Source of the DNA: Dehalococcoidales bacterium
Lineage (GTDB): Bacteria > Chloroflexota > Dehalococcoidia > Dehalococcoidales > UBA2162
Direction: 5' to 3'
Assembly (NCBI GenBank): GCA_016844285.1
Contig: JAENIS010000001.1
Coordinates: 1-36,763, forward strand
Length of the DNA stretch: 36,763 nucleotides
Part shown: piece after piece, positions 15,103 to 24,052 of the stretch
How positions within the stretch are numbered: position 1 is the stretch's first letter
How the letters are laid out: every line of letters begins with the position of its first letter
The notes under the pieces: model-generated
What the model was told of the DNA's origin: nothing
What the model saw: the letters and a program-made list of their open reading frames with translations, nothing else
Databases searched by the model: none
Position numbers and translations under genes: made by a program

Positions 15103-16080
15103 ATGCCTAAAGTAGCTTTAATCAGCGGTGGGTCACCTGACGAACGAGAGAGAATACTGGCCCTGGCTCCCAAAGAGTTCGAGGTGGAAATAATTAGTTT
15201 GCGATTGTCAGAGGACGAAATAGTTGCCCGGGCAGTAGATTGCGACTTTATTCTGGCGCAAGCGGCCAGAGTCCCGGCCAGACTACTCAGAGAGGCATCG
15301 CGGCTCAAGCTGGTTCATGTTTCCGGTCAGGGTTTTGACCATATTCCACTAGAGATAGCTACCGAGCGCGGTATTCCGGTAGCCAATATTGGTGGTTCTA
15401 ATGCTGTCCCTGTGGCCGAGCACGCCGTGATGCTGATGCTTGCCGTGTCCCGGCGACTCCTGACGATGGTCGATATCCTCAGGGTAAAGCGCCCCCATTA
15501 CCGGGAGCAACGGTCTCAGCTACGCACCGAATGCCATCAACTGGAAGGAAAGACAGTGGGTATCGTCGGTTTGGGCAACCAGGGGCGTCGTGTCTGTAAG
15601 ATATTGCACGCTTTTGAGGCAAACACTATCTTTGTCAATCGCAGCACAATTCCCCATCAGGTAGTTAGCGAGCTTCAAACACGGGCGGTTACTTTTGAGG
15701 AACTGCTTAGAAGCAGTGACATCGTGACGCTACACGTCCCTCTCGACGATGCGACACAAAAGCTCATCGGCTGGGAGCAACTCAATATGATGAAACCATC
15801 GGCCATCCTGATAAACTGCAGCCGTGGCCCAGTAGTGGACGAAGCAGCCTTGATTCGGGCACTGAAGGAAGGCATAATCGCCGGGGCTGGACTGGACGTC
15901 TTTGAGAAAGAGCCACCCACAGCGGATAATCCGCTGCTATCGATGGAGAATGTCGTGGCCACTCCCCATGTGGCCGGTCTCTCCCATGAGGAATTTGAGT
16001 CTCGCGTTAAGGGGATATGGGAAAATATCTACCGGGTATGGCAGGGACAAGCCCCGTATAATGTCGTCAACAAGGTGTGA
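15103..16080 (+). CDS. D-isomer-specific 2-hydroxyacid dehydrogenase, phosphoglycerate dehydrogenase-like
   Basis: 325 residues from ATG 15103, which is preceded by AGGAG at 12 bases; the in-frame GTG at 15079 overlaps the small ORF's stop and is an alternative giving 333 residues. The NAD-binding motif is GIVGLGNQG. The catalytic triad is seen as Arg in NCSRGPVVDE, Glu in GLDVFEKEPP and His in ATPHVAGLS. There is no ACT regulatory domain, so it is the short form, and it could act on glycerate, phosphoglycerate or another 2-oxoacid. No serine-pathway gene is adjacent, so the substrate is open. Confidence 0.9.
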   Translation: MPKVALISGGSPDERERILALAPKEFEVEIISLRLSEDEIVARAVDCDFILAQAARVPARLLREASRLKLVHVSGQGFDHIPLEIATERGIPVANIGGSNAVPVAEHAVMLMLAVSRRLLTMVDILRVKRPHYREQRSQLRTECHQLEGKTVGIVGLGNQGRRVCKILHAFEANTIFVNRSTIPHQVVSELQTRAVTFEELLRSSDIVTLHVPLDDATQKLIGWEQLNMMKPSAILINCSRGPVVDEAALIRALKEGIIAGAGLDVFEKEPPTADNPLLSMENVVATPHVAGLSHEEFESRVKGIWENIYRVWQGQAPYNVVNKV

Positions 16081-16172
16081 AAATACCAGCCCCAGTGTCA
16101 CGTCAGATGTGGCTATTGCTACTTCATAGAGATAGGGGAATGTTCTGACTCACTGGGAAGCTTCAGTCGAAT

Positions 16173-16250
16173 GCCTATCCCCCTGACCCCCTTCCCGATG
16201 GGAAGGGGGTGTTAAGTAAAAGAGAGGGGGTGAGGTTAATAAACAATCTC
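16173..16250. repeat. Family A MITE-like repeat, copy 5
   Basis: Contains CCCCCTTCCC-gat-GGGAAGGGGG and ends GGGGGTGAGGTTAATAAACA plus ATCTC. It lies just upstream of the Nudix gene, whose longest reading frame falsely extends into it. Confidence 0.65.
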
Positions 16251-16337
16251 CGCTCTCATCTCTGGCCGAAATGCGAAATAGCCCTGATGGTGGCTAATCC
16301 TTGTCATCGTTGGCCCAATAGTGTTACTATGGGAATA

Positions 16338-16901
16338 ATGAAACAAAGACTCAGGCAAGCCCTGTCGCAGCGACAGAAGATTCATATTATTAATCCTGAA
16401 CGCCTGCCCTCAGCCGTAATGCTACCTATATACTGTAAACAGGGGCAGTATCACATTCTGCTCACGAAGAGGACGGAAAGGGTGAAAGACCATAAAGGTC
16501 AGATATCTTTCCCCGGCGGAGCCTACGAGGAAAGGGACAGAACGCTGACCAGCACCGCCTTAAGGGAATGCTCAGAAGAGATAGGACTCGCCACCGAGGC
16601 GGTTGAGCTACTGGGAGAACTGGACGACACTATCACCTCAACTTCACCCTTTATCATCTCTCCCTTTGTGGCTGCCATTCCCTGGCCATACCCATTCAAG
16701 AGGGACCCAATCGAGGTCGAGGAGATTTTTGAAGCACCGCTATCAGCCCTGCTGACTCAGGATTGTTTACGTCAGGAGAGTGAAGTGGCTAGCGGGCAGC
16801 CGGCGACTAACTACTCCTATGAATACGGCGGGAAAGTAATCTGGGGAGCGACGGCCAGAATTTTGAACCAGTTTCTGGCTATCTGGGCCTCAATTCTATA
16901 G
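16338..16901 (+). CDS. Nudix hydrolase, CoA pyrophosphatase-like (NudL/UPF0035 type)
   Basis: 187 residues from ATG 16338 (MKQRLRQAL). In-frame starts further upstream lie in a family A repeat or in sequence unlike the family; ATG at 16329 is also possible. The family signature LLTKRTERVKDHKGQISFPG is followed by the Nudix box variant GGAYEERD...TALRECSEEIGL. This group splits CoA and its derivatives into phosphopantetheine and 3',5'-ADP. Activity on CoA is inferred from the family. It precedes rubrerythrin by about 100 bp on the same strand. Confidence 0.9.
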   Translation: MKQRLRQALSQRQKIHIINPERLPSAVMLPIYCKQGQYHILLTKRTERVKDHKGQISFPGGAYEERDRTLTSTALRECSEEIGLATEAVELLGELDDTITSTSPFIISPFVAAIPWPYPFKRDPIEVEEIFEAPLSALLTQDCLRQESEVASGQPATNYSYEYGGKVIWGATARILNQFLAIWASIL

Positions 16902-17002
16902 ACTATATTTCTTAAATCATTTTATCATGATAAATAAGCTTGACCACTGATGGTCAGCCTGGGTGCAGAATTGCGAAAATAGCGATATGGGAGGAATGGC
17001 AG

Positions 17003-17581
17003 ATGAGCAAATCAATCAGGGGTAGCCGCACGGAGAAGAATCTCCTTGCCGCTTTTGCCGGAGAATCACAGGCAAGAAACCGCTACACGTATTTTGCCAG
17101 CGCCGCCAGGAAAGAGGGATTGGAACAGATTGCTAACATATTCATCGAGACGGCAGAGAATGAGAAGGAACATGCCAAGGTATTCTTTCAGTACCTGGAG
17201 GGCGGAAACGTAGAGATAACCGCCGGCTACTCAGCAGGTATGATTAAAGATGCCAAATCAAACCTGGAAGCGGCGGCTGATGGAGAAAAGATGGAATGGA
17301 CTACCATCTATGCCGACTTCTCCAAAATCGCCCGTGACGAGGGATTCCCTGAGATTGCGGGTTCATTCGACCAGATATCGAAAGTGGAAAAGTTTCACGA
17401 GGCAAGGTATAGAAAACTAATCAACAACTTAGCCAACGGTGAGGTATTCAAGAGAAAGAATCCGGTCAAATGGCACTGCCTTAACTGTGGCTACGTTTAT
17501 GAGGGTAGCGAACCTCCAAAGCAATGTCCGGCCTGTAAGCACCCGCAGGCATATTACGAATTACTAGCGGAGAATTACTGA
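17003..17581 (+). CDS. Rubrerythrin
   Basis: Peroxide-scavenging diiron protein of anaerobes. 192 residues from ATG 17003, preceded by GGGAGG at about eight bases; the longer frame from 16940 lacks such a site. The ferritin-like four-helix domain has Glu21, the pair Glu54-x-x-His57 (ENEKEH) and Glu129-x-x-His132 (VEKFH). The C-terminal rubredoxin-like domain has CLNCGY (Cys159, Cys162) and CPAC (Cys175, Cys178). This is the classic domain order. It supports an anaerobic lifestyle with oxygen defence. Confidence 0.96.
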   Translation: MSKSIRGSRTEKNLLAAFAGESQARNRYTYFASAARKEGLEQIANIFIETAENEKEHAKVFFQYLEGGNVEITAGYSAGMIKDAKSNLEAAADGEKMEWTTIYADFSKIARDEGFPEIAGSFDQISKVEKFHEARYRKLINNLANGEVFKRKNPVKWHCLNCGYVYEGSEPPKQCPACKHPQAYYELLAENY

Positions 17582-17639
17582 TACTGACCGAATTGGGTGG
17601 GTCAGGGCGTATTTTCTGACGAGAAGCCAGATCAAATCG

Positions 17640-18230
17640 TCATGGCAGTCTAAGACCTCCGCCTAGCCCGGCCAAAGTCATGCGACTGTAAATGGCACCG
17701 GCACGGGTTAACTCACTCCTTATCAAGCCAATTGATTCTACTTTAATAATACCACCCTCAAATGCGGTGCTGGCGATAAGCTTACCAAGCCTTTGTCGCT
17801 CCTCTGGTGATGCCTGGTCGCGAAGCCGCGCCAGAGTCAAGTGAGGCGTAAATGGCCGTGCTTCGGTAGGAAAGCCGAGCTGGGACAGGTTAGTCTCCAG
17901 AAGTTGCTGAAGCTGGCTTAGCTTATCTAGCTCCCCGCTTATTCCCACCCAGACTATCTGCACCCGGTTCAAATTGGGAAACGCTCCCAGCTCTTTAACC
18001 TCCAGCTGAAAGGGAGCTATGTTCTGGGTAGCCTCCATCATCGCCATTGTTATCTCATCAATTCTCTCGACAGCAACATTACCGAGGAATTTTAGCGTCA
18101 GATGAATACTCGCCGGGTCAACCCACTTCGCCGAAAACGACCTCGTTTTTAGCCGGGTGATGAGCCGGGCAAGCTCCTGCTGCAATCCCTCAGGCAGCTC
18201 AACAGCGATAAAAGAGCGAATTTCTTCCAT
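17640..18230 (-). CDS. thpR: RNA 2',3'-cyclic phosphodiesterase (ThpR/LigT family)
   Basis: 196 residues starting MEEIRSFIAVELPEGLQQEL. It belongs to the 2H phosphoesterase family, with both catalytic HxTx motifs visible: HLTLKFLG (about 45-52) and HLTLARL (about 129-135). It opens 2',3'-cyclic phosphates on RNA, and the bacterial members can also ligate tRNA halves in vitro. It follows the amidohydrolase gene with a 3-bp gap, so the two are probably co-transcribed. It is convergent with rubrerythrin. Confidence 0.92.
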   Translation of the reverse strand: MEEIRSFIAVELPEGLQQELARLITRLKTRSFSAKWVDPASIHLTLKFLGNVAVERIDEITMAMMEATQNIAPFQLEVKELGAFPNLNRVQIVWVGISGELDKLSQLQQLLETNLSQLGFPTEARPFTPHLTLARLRDQASPEERQRLGKLIASTAFEGGIIKVESIGLIRSELTRAGAIYSRMTLAGLGGGLRLP

Positions 18231-18233
18231 AGC

Positions 18234-19091
18234 TCAAGACCTGGAATCAGCCTTAATGCCGAGCAATCTCCGGGCATTGCCGGATAGTATTAGTCTCTCC
18301 GTCTCCGCAGGCAATTCCAGGGATTTAATCTCTTTAAGCAACCGACCCGGTGTTAGCAAAGGATAGTCACTCCCAAAAAGAATCTTATCGTCACCAATCA
18401 TTTGCACCACCTGGCGATATACCTGGGGACTATAAAGATAAGGTGACGCCGCCGTATCCACAAAGACATTGCTCATGGCTCGCTTCACCTCTGGCATCAG
18501 GGCATAGAAGGGCAAGCCACCACCCCAGTGAGCACAGACCAGTATCAGGTCAGGATAGCCCGTAATCAGAGGATAGAGAACCTCCGGAGTAATGTCTCCT
18601 TTACCCGGATACTGGTGACCTACCGGCTCGGAGGCATGAGTCAGCAGGATGAGATTATGCCTCATTATTGTCTCGATAATGGGCTTCATTATTCCCAGAT
18701 TCCCGGTGGTGAGCCATGGTGCCTCCGGTCTGATTTCGCCGACTCCTTTTATCCCCTGTTTAGAGCAGCGTTCAATCTCCTTCAAAGCGCCTTCAGGTGA
18801 GCCAGGCGGAACAGAACAGAAACCTATCAGGCGCTTGGGATAGCGGGTAATTGACTCCAGAATATAGTTATTGGTCTCAACGCATAGCTCGGTATTACTC
18901 CAGGCAATATTGAGCGCCACCGAAACATCAACGCCGTGGTTGTCCATACTGGCAACAAGCTCATCAGCCGTCGCCAACCTGGCCTTAGGCGAAGAGTACA
19001 TAGTGGCAAAAAGGGGGTCAGCATCAACATACTTACTTCTGTTCTTCTCTAGCCACGGTGGAAAGATGTGAGTATGAAAGTCGATAATCAT
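18234..19091 (-). CDS. Amidohydrolase-2 family metal-dependent hydrolase
   Basis: 285 residues, TIM-barrel hydrolase. The N-terminal metal motif DFHTHIFPP, LLTHASEPVGH in the middle, CAHWGGGLPFY and FGSDYPLLTPGRLL near the end are the standard signature of the family that includes ACMSD-type decarboxylases and 2-pyrone hydrolases. The substrate is unknown. ATG 19091 is chosen over TTG 19097. A TATAAT element ends six bases before it and no Shine-Dalgarno is present, so the mRNA may be leaderless. It is followed immediately by the thpR gene. Confidence 0.88.
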   Translation of the reverse strand: MIIDFHTHIFPPWLEKNRSKYVDADPLFATMYSSPKARLATADELVASMDNHGVDVSVALNIAWSNTELCVETNNYILESITRYPKRLIGFCSVPPGSPEGALKEIERCSKQGIKGVGEIRPEAPWLTTGNLGIMKPIIETIMRHNLILLTHASEPVGHQYPGKGDITPEVLYPLITGYPDLILVCAHWGGGLPFYALMPEVKRAMSNVFVDTAASPYLYSPQVYRQVVQMIGDDKILFGSDYPLLTPGRLLKEIKSLELPAETERLILSGNARRLLGIKADSRS

Positions 19092-19097
19092 AAACAA

Positions 19098-19127
19098 ATT
19101 ATAGCAAAGCTCCTCAGGTCACTTCAA
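19098..19127 (-). promoter_or_regulatory. Putative promoter giving a leaderless amidohydrolase mRNA
   Basis: On the minus strand TTGAAG (19127-19122), an 18-bp spacer and TATAAT (19103-19098) precede the ATG at 19091 by only six bases, placing the likely transcription start at or next to the start codon. Confidence 0.42.
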
Positions 19128-19141
19128 TTAGCCCTACAAAA

Positions 19142-19293
19142 GGTACGATTCGGTTTTGGTTGGTGTTGTCTTTGCGAGCCCCGATTTTATCGGGGCGAAG
19201 CAATCCGTATAAATCTTTGAGATTGCTTCGTCGTCCTTCAGACGAAGGATTCCTCGCAATGACAGCGGAATCAACCAAAGGCAAATAGAACCT
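19142..19293. repeat. Family B repeat with outer inverted ends, copy 4
   Basis: Outer ends GGTACGATTCGGTTTTGGTT and AACCAAAGGCAAATAGAACC. The core begins CTTTGCGAGCCCCGAT-ttt-ATCGGGG and closes GATTGCTTCGTCGTCCTTCA ... CTCGCAATGACA. It fills about a third of the 421-bp gap between the amidohydrolase and groES, with the groES promoter and CIRCE element in the remainder. Confidence 0.65.
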
Positions 19294-19416
19294 ACCAAAG
19301 AAGCGTATAATGCAGGAATATGTAGTAAATAGTAGATATTCAGGTCAACACTGCTAATGTAGTCTCTTGCATGGCTTTCAGGTGCTTCTGTAGGCTATGG
19401 CTAGACATATCTTTAG

Positions 19417-19445
19417 TTGCAGGAGCTAGTCACCTATGCTATGCT
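19417..19445 (+). promoter_or_regulatory. Putative groES-groEL promoter
   Basis: TTGCAG (19417-19422), a 17-bp spacer and TATGCT (19440-19445). The predicted start falls at the left end of the CIRCE palindrome, the usual geometry for HrcA repression. Confidence 0.5.
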
Positions 19446-19450
19446 TATTA

Positions 19451-19477
19451 TTAGCAGTCTCGCCCCGAGACTGCTAA
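19451..19477. promoter_or_regulatory. CIRCE operator variant (HrcA-binding site)
   Basis: TTAGCAGTC, nine bases, GACTGCTAA. The consensus CIRCE is TTAGCACTC-N9-GAGTGCTAA; this copy has a matched C-to-G/G-to-C change at position 7 of each arm and is a perfect palindrome that extends three bases further on each side. It lies 35 bp upstream of groES, as expected for HrcA control of groESL. Confidence 0.85.
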
Positions 19478-19512
19478 TAATTGGTAAATCCAGTAGAGGA
19501 GGAAGGAGCAAT

Positions 19513-19818
19513 ATGGCAACTAAGCTAGAACCTTTGGCTGACCGGTTGGTGGTTAAACCCACGGCTAGGGAGGAGATAACCAAAGGGGGAATCGTTTTAC
19601 CGGACACAGCCAAGGAAAAACCCCAGGATGGTAAAGTGCTGGCGGTAGGTCCCGGCCGGTTATCCGAAGATGGAAAACGGATACCGATGGATGTTAAGGC
19701 AGGTGACATTGTCGTTTATGCCAAATATGGTGGCACCGAGATTAAGATTGACGATGAAGACCTGATAATCCTGCGCGAGGGCGATATCCTGGCGAAAAAG
19801 ACGACCAAGGGCAAGTAA
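19513..19818 (+). CDS. groES: Co-chaperonin GroES (Cpn10)
   Basis: 101 residues from ATG 19513, preceded by GGAGGAAGGAG; the longer frame to 19417 runs through the CIRCE element and is not translated. Typical features are [20 protein letters not shown], the mobile loop around 22-35 ([12 protein letters not shown]), [17 protein letters not shown] and the EGDILA end. It caps GroEL during protein folding. It is the first gene of a two-gene operon with groEL (26-bp gap), under the CIRCE operator. Confidence 0.97.
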   Translation: MATKLEPLADRLVVKPTAREEITKGGIVLPDTAKEKPQDGKVLAVGPGRLSEDGKRIPMDVKAGDIVVYAKYGGTEIKIDDEDLIILREGDILAKKTTKGK

Positions 19819-19841
19819 AAACTATTATCATAAGGAGATGA

Positions 19842-21494
<1,653 letters not shown>

Positions 21495-21516
21495 CTAAGG
21501 CTTTACACAACCTGAT

Positions 21517-21551
21517 TAAAAGCCGCCCCCCCTGTGGGGGGGCGGCTTTTA
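21517..21551. terminator. Bidirectional rho-independent terminator between groEL and the M16 peptidase gene
   Basis: AAAAGCCGCCCCCCC, a TGT loop and GGGGGGGCGGCTTTT form a stem of about 15 bp. A tracts on the left and T tracts on the right allow termination from either strand of this convergent pair. Confidence 0.9.
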
Positions 21552-21561
21552 AATTATAGTT

Positions 21562-22824
21562 TTATAGCTTCAAAAGCTCGTCAAGAGGCTCATCAACAGC
21601 CACCGGCCCAACTACCGCCACGCGTAACTGCTCGCTAACAAGTAGCTCCTCGGCGAGCTGTTTAACATCTTCAGCCGTGATGGCGTCAATAATCGAGGTC
21701 ACCTGGTCAACATCTAGAATGCGCCCGGTCAGCACCTCCTGTCCCCCCATCCACCCGGCTACGTCACGAGTATCTTCCATACGTAGCAAAAGGCGTCCCT
21801 TGACCAGCTCTTTCCCCTTGCTGAATTCCGCTTCCGGAACAAGTTCCTTCATGCGGGCAAGCTGCTCCAAGATAGCCCTGATAGCGACCTGGAGCTTCTT
21901 GGGTTCGACACCGGCATAGATTGTCACCGAGCCCGAATCAAGCAGATGGTCAACATAACTATGAATGCTGTAGGCAAGTCCCAGTTTGTCCCGGATTTCA
22001 TTGAAGAGGCGACTGCTCATGCCCTCGCCAAGGATGACGTTGAGCAGGTCAAGGGTAAAGCGCCTGGGGTGGAGAAGTGGTAGCCCGGGTAATGCCAGGC
22101 AGAGGTGAGCCTGCTCTGTTTCTCTGGTCTCAATCTGTCGTCGCGGGTTCGGTCGTTCCTCATAAGGCAGATACCCCGCTCGTGGATACCGTTTGGGCCA
22201 GCTGGCTAGAGTCTGGTTCAGGATAGCTACGGCTTCTTCATGCTGGATATTACCGGCAATGGCAACCACGGTATTATCCGGTCGGTATTGCTTATCCTGG
22301 TAGTCCAGTATCATATCCCGATTGATGGCCGCCATCGATTCCTTGCTGCCGGCAATATCGCGCCCCAGAGGATGCCCTGGCCATAAAAGCTCCTCAATGA
22401 GCAAGTTTACCTGCTGGGATGGTGAATCTTTGCTCATGTTGATTTCTTCAATAATGACCTGGCGTTCCCGCTCAATATCTACCGGGTCGAACCGGGAGTG
22501 GAGCAACATATCGACCAATACATCCAGAGCCAGGGCGAAGTGTGGCTGAGCCACCTTGCACCAGTAGAGGGTAAGCTCTTTGTCCGTACCAGCATTGAGA
22601 ATCCCACCGACGCCTTCGATGGCAGTACAAATATCCTGCGACGTCACCCGTTTCTGGGTGCCTTTAAAGCAGAGGTGCTCGATAAAATGCGAGATGCCAG
22701 CCTGCGCCCCAGTCTCGTAGCGAGAACCAACCCCGATGAAAAAGCAGATAGATATGGAACGAGTGTGAGGCATGGCGGTGGTGAGGATGCGTAACCCGTT
22801 ATCTAGCGTTGTCTTTTGCTGCAA
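21562..22824 (-). CDS. M16-family zinc peptidase (processing peptidase-like)
   Basis: 420 residues. The inverted zinc motif HFIEH (46-50) is followed by Glu127, exactly fitting HXXEH-x76-E. The C-terminal half (RRQIETRETEQAHLCLALPG, then LNVILGEGMSSRLFNEIRDK) is the second M16 domain. Related to mitochondrial processing peptidase beta and bacterial PqqL/YmxG-type enzymes; the substrate is unknown. The start is TTG 22824, supported by AAGGAG nine bases upstream. It is a single gene, convergent with groEL. Confidence 0.93.
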   Translation of the reverse strand: MQQKTTLDNGLRILTTAMPHTRSISICFFIGVGSRYETGAQAGISHFIEHLCFKGTQKRVTSQDICTAIEGVGGILNAGTDKELTLYWCKVAQPHFALALDVLVDMLLHSRFDPVDIERERQVIIEEINMSKDSPSQQVNLLIEELLWPGHPLGRDIAGSKESMAAINRDMILDYQDKQYRPDNTVVAIAGNIQHEEAVAILNQTLASWPKRYPRAGYLPYEERPNPRRQIETRETEQAHLCLALPGLPLLHPRRFTLDLLNVILGEGMSSRLFNEIRDKLGLAYSIHSYVDHLLDSGSVTIYAGVEPKKLQVAIRAILEQLARMKELVPEAEFSKGKELVKGRLLLRMEDTRDVAGWMGGQEVLTGRILDVDQVTSIIDAITAEDVKQLAEELLVSEQLRVAVVGPVAVDEPLDELLKL

Positions 22825-22933
22825 TATAATACTCCTTCAGTAGTTATTAGACATATTCTAGACGGAATCACGAATTTGGTCAATTAAGATGCTTTTACTT
22901 GCGAGGTGCTTTTACTGACTGAAAGAAGGGAGT

Positions 22934-23128
22934 TTTTTAGTAACCTATCCCCCTGCCGCCTTCCCTTATCAAGGGAAGGGGGCGTAGTTACATAAGAGAG
23001 GCTTCGCCTCTCTTTAACTCTCCATATAGCTCAGAGGTGTTTAAGAGGGGCGTTAGCCCCTCTTTCTGTATTTCCCCCTCTCCTGATAGGAAAGGGGGAT
23101 TAAGGGGGTGAGGTTATTAAACAAGCTC
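22934..23128. repeat. Family A MITE-like repeat, copy 6
   Basis: The longest copy, about 195 bp: left end TTTAGTAACCTATCCCCCTG and right end GGGTGAGGTTATTAAACAAG, with hairpins CTTCCCTT-atc-AAGGGAAG, AGAGAGGC-ttc-GCCTCTCT, AGAGGGGC-gtta-GCCCCTCT and CCCTCTCC-tgat-AGGAAAGGG. It lies in the 548-bp gap between the M16 gene and lexA, which otherwise holds a family B repeat and the lexA promoter. Confidence 0.7.
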
Positions 23129-23135
23129 AGCAAGT

Positions 23136-23303
23136 GAGTACTTCGTTCTGTATGCATTTGGTTGATTCCGCTGTCATTGCGAGAAGCGTAGCGACGAAGC
23201 AATCTCAATCAATAGAGATTGCCACGGGGTCTAACGACCCCGCAATGACAACTATTTTACTACAGCAACCAAAACCAAACAGAACCAACCAGAACCAACA
23301 GTA
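23136..23303. repeat. Family B repeat with outer inverted ends, copy 5
   Basis: Outer ends TTCTGTATGCATTTGGTTG and CAACCAAAACCAAACAGAAC. The core CTGTCATTGCGAGAAGCGTA ... GCAATCTC ... GAGATTGC ... CCCCGCAATGACA. The right-hand end AGAACCAACCAGAACCAACA may be a duplicated end. The lexA -35 element starts a few bases after it. Confidence 0.65.
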
Positions 23304-23310
23304 CAGAAGC

Positions 23311-23339
23311 TTGACAAGAACCTCACTTTGCTGTAAAGT
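23311..23339 (+). promoter_or_regulatory. lexA promoter
   Basis: Consensus TTGACA (23311-23316), a 17-bp spacer and TAAAGT (23334-23339). The predicted start, near 23346, falls in the SOS box. Confidence 0.72.
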
Positions 23340-23345
23340 GGTTAA

Positions 23346-23359
23346 CGAACAAATGTTCT
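23346..23359. promoter_or_regulatory. SOS box (LexA operator), DinR type
   Basis: CGAACAAATGTTCT matches the Gram-positive/Chloroflexi-style CGAAC-N4-GTTCG consensus at all but the final base, placed just downstream of the lexA -10 element. It implies LexA autoregulation. Confidence 0.8.
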
Positions 23360-23372
23360 TACGAGGTGATGA

Positions 23373-24014
23373 TTGAGAGCGCTCTCAGCTAAACAGCAGA
23401 ATATGGTGGTTTTCCTCCGTAGCTTTTGGGACGAGCAAGGTTATCCGCCTACGGTCCGGGATATCGTTAATGGCTGCGGCATCAGCTCAACCTCGGTGGT
23501 GGACTATAATCTGGATATACTGGAACAGGAAGGGTATATCCGTCGCCATTCAGGCATTTCACGTGGTATTGAGCTTCTTGCCCGGTCGGCGGCTCGAGAG
23601 CGCAGCCTACCGGTGCCCATTATCGGACAAATTGCCGCTGGCGAGCCAATACCGGTGCCTGCCCCGGATACCTGGAGTGTGACCGCTTCGGCGGAAACTC
23701 TTGAGGTGATGGAAGAGCTAACTCGCGGTCGAAAAGGGGTTTATGCCCTTAAAGTAAAAGGGACATCGATGGTAGATGCCTTGATTAACGATGGTGATAT
23801 TATCCTGATGCAGTATGTGAATGTGGTCGAGAATGGTGAGATGGCGGCAGTATGGCTTAAAGCGGAGAAAGAAGCGACCTTAAAACGGGTATATTGTGAA
23901 ACGGGGCATATCCGGCTCCAGCCAGCGAATAGCCAGATGCAACCAATCTACACCAGCGCGGACAATGTCGAGATTCAGGGTAGGGTCATCGCCGTCATCC
24001 GACAACTGGTGTAG
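23373..24014 (+). CDS. lexA: LexA repressor
   Basis: SOS regulator, 213 residues. N-terminal winged HTH (LSAKQQNMVVFLRSFWDEQG, then PPTVRDIVNGCGISSTSVVD), hinge with the self-cleavage site Ala89-Gly90 (QIAAGEP), and the S24 peptidase domain with Ser132 (KGTSMVDALINDGD) and Lys171 (EATLKRVY). The start is TTG 23373 with GAGGTGAT before it. RecA-stimulated self-cleavage frees SOS genes. The promoter and SOS box just upstream show autoregulation. Confidence 0.96.
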   Translation: MRALSAKQQNMVVFLRSFWDEQGYPPTVRDIVNGCGISSTSVVDYNLDILEQEGYIRRHSGISRGIELLARSAARERSLPVPIIGQIAAGEPIPVPAPDTWSVTASAETLEVMEELTRGRKGVYALKVKGTSMVDALINDGDIILMQYVNVVENGEMAAVWLKAEKEATLKRVYCETGHIRLQPANSQMQPIYTSADNVEIQGRVIAVIRQLV

Positions 24015-24025
24015 CCTCCAATCAT

Positions 24026-24040
24026 ATTGTCGGCGACAAT
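24026..24040. terminator. Short hairpin between convergent lexA and ilvE
   Basis: ATTGTC-GGC-GACAAT, a 6-bp stem with a 3-base loop, in the 38-bp space between the two stop codons. No U-run follows, so it may be a weak terminator or incidental. Confidence 0.35.
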
Positions 24041-24052
24041 GTTCACCCTCGT

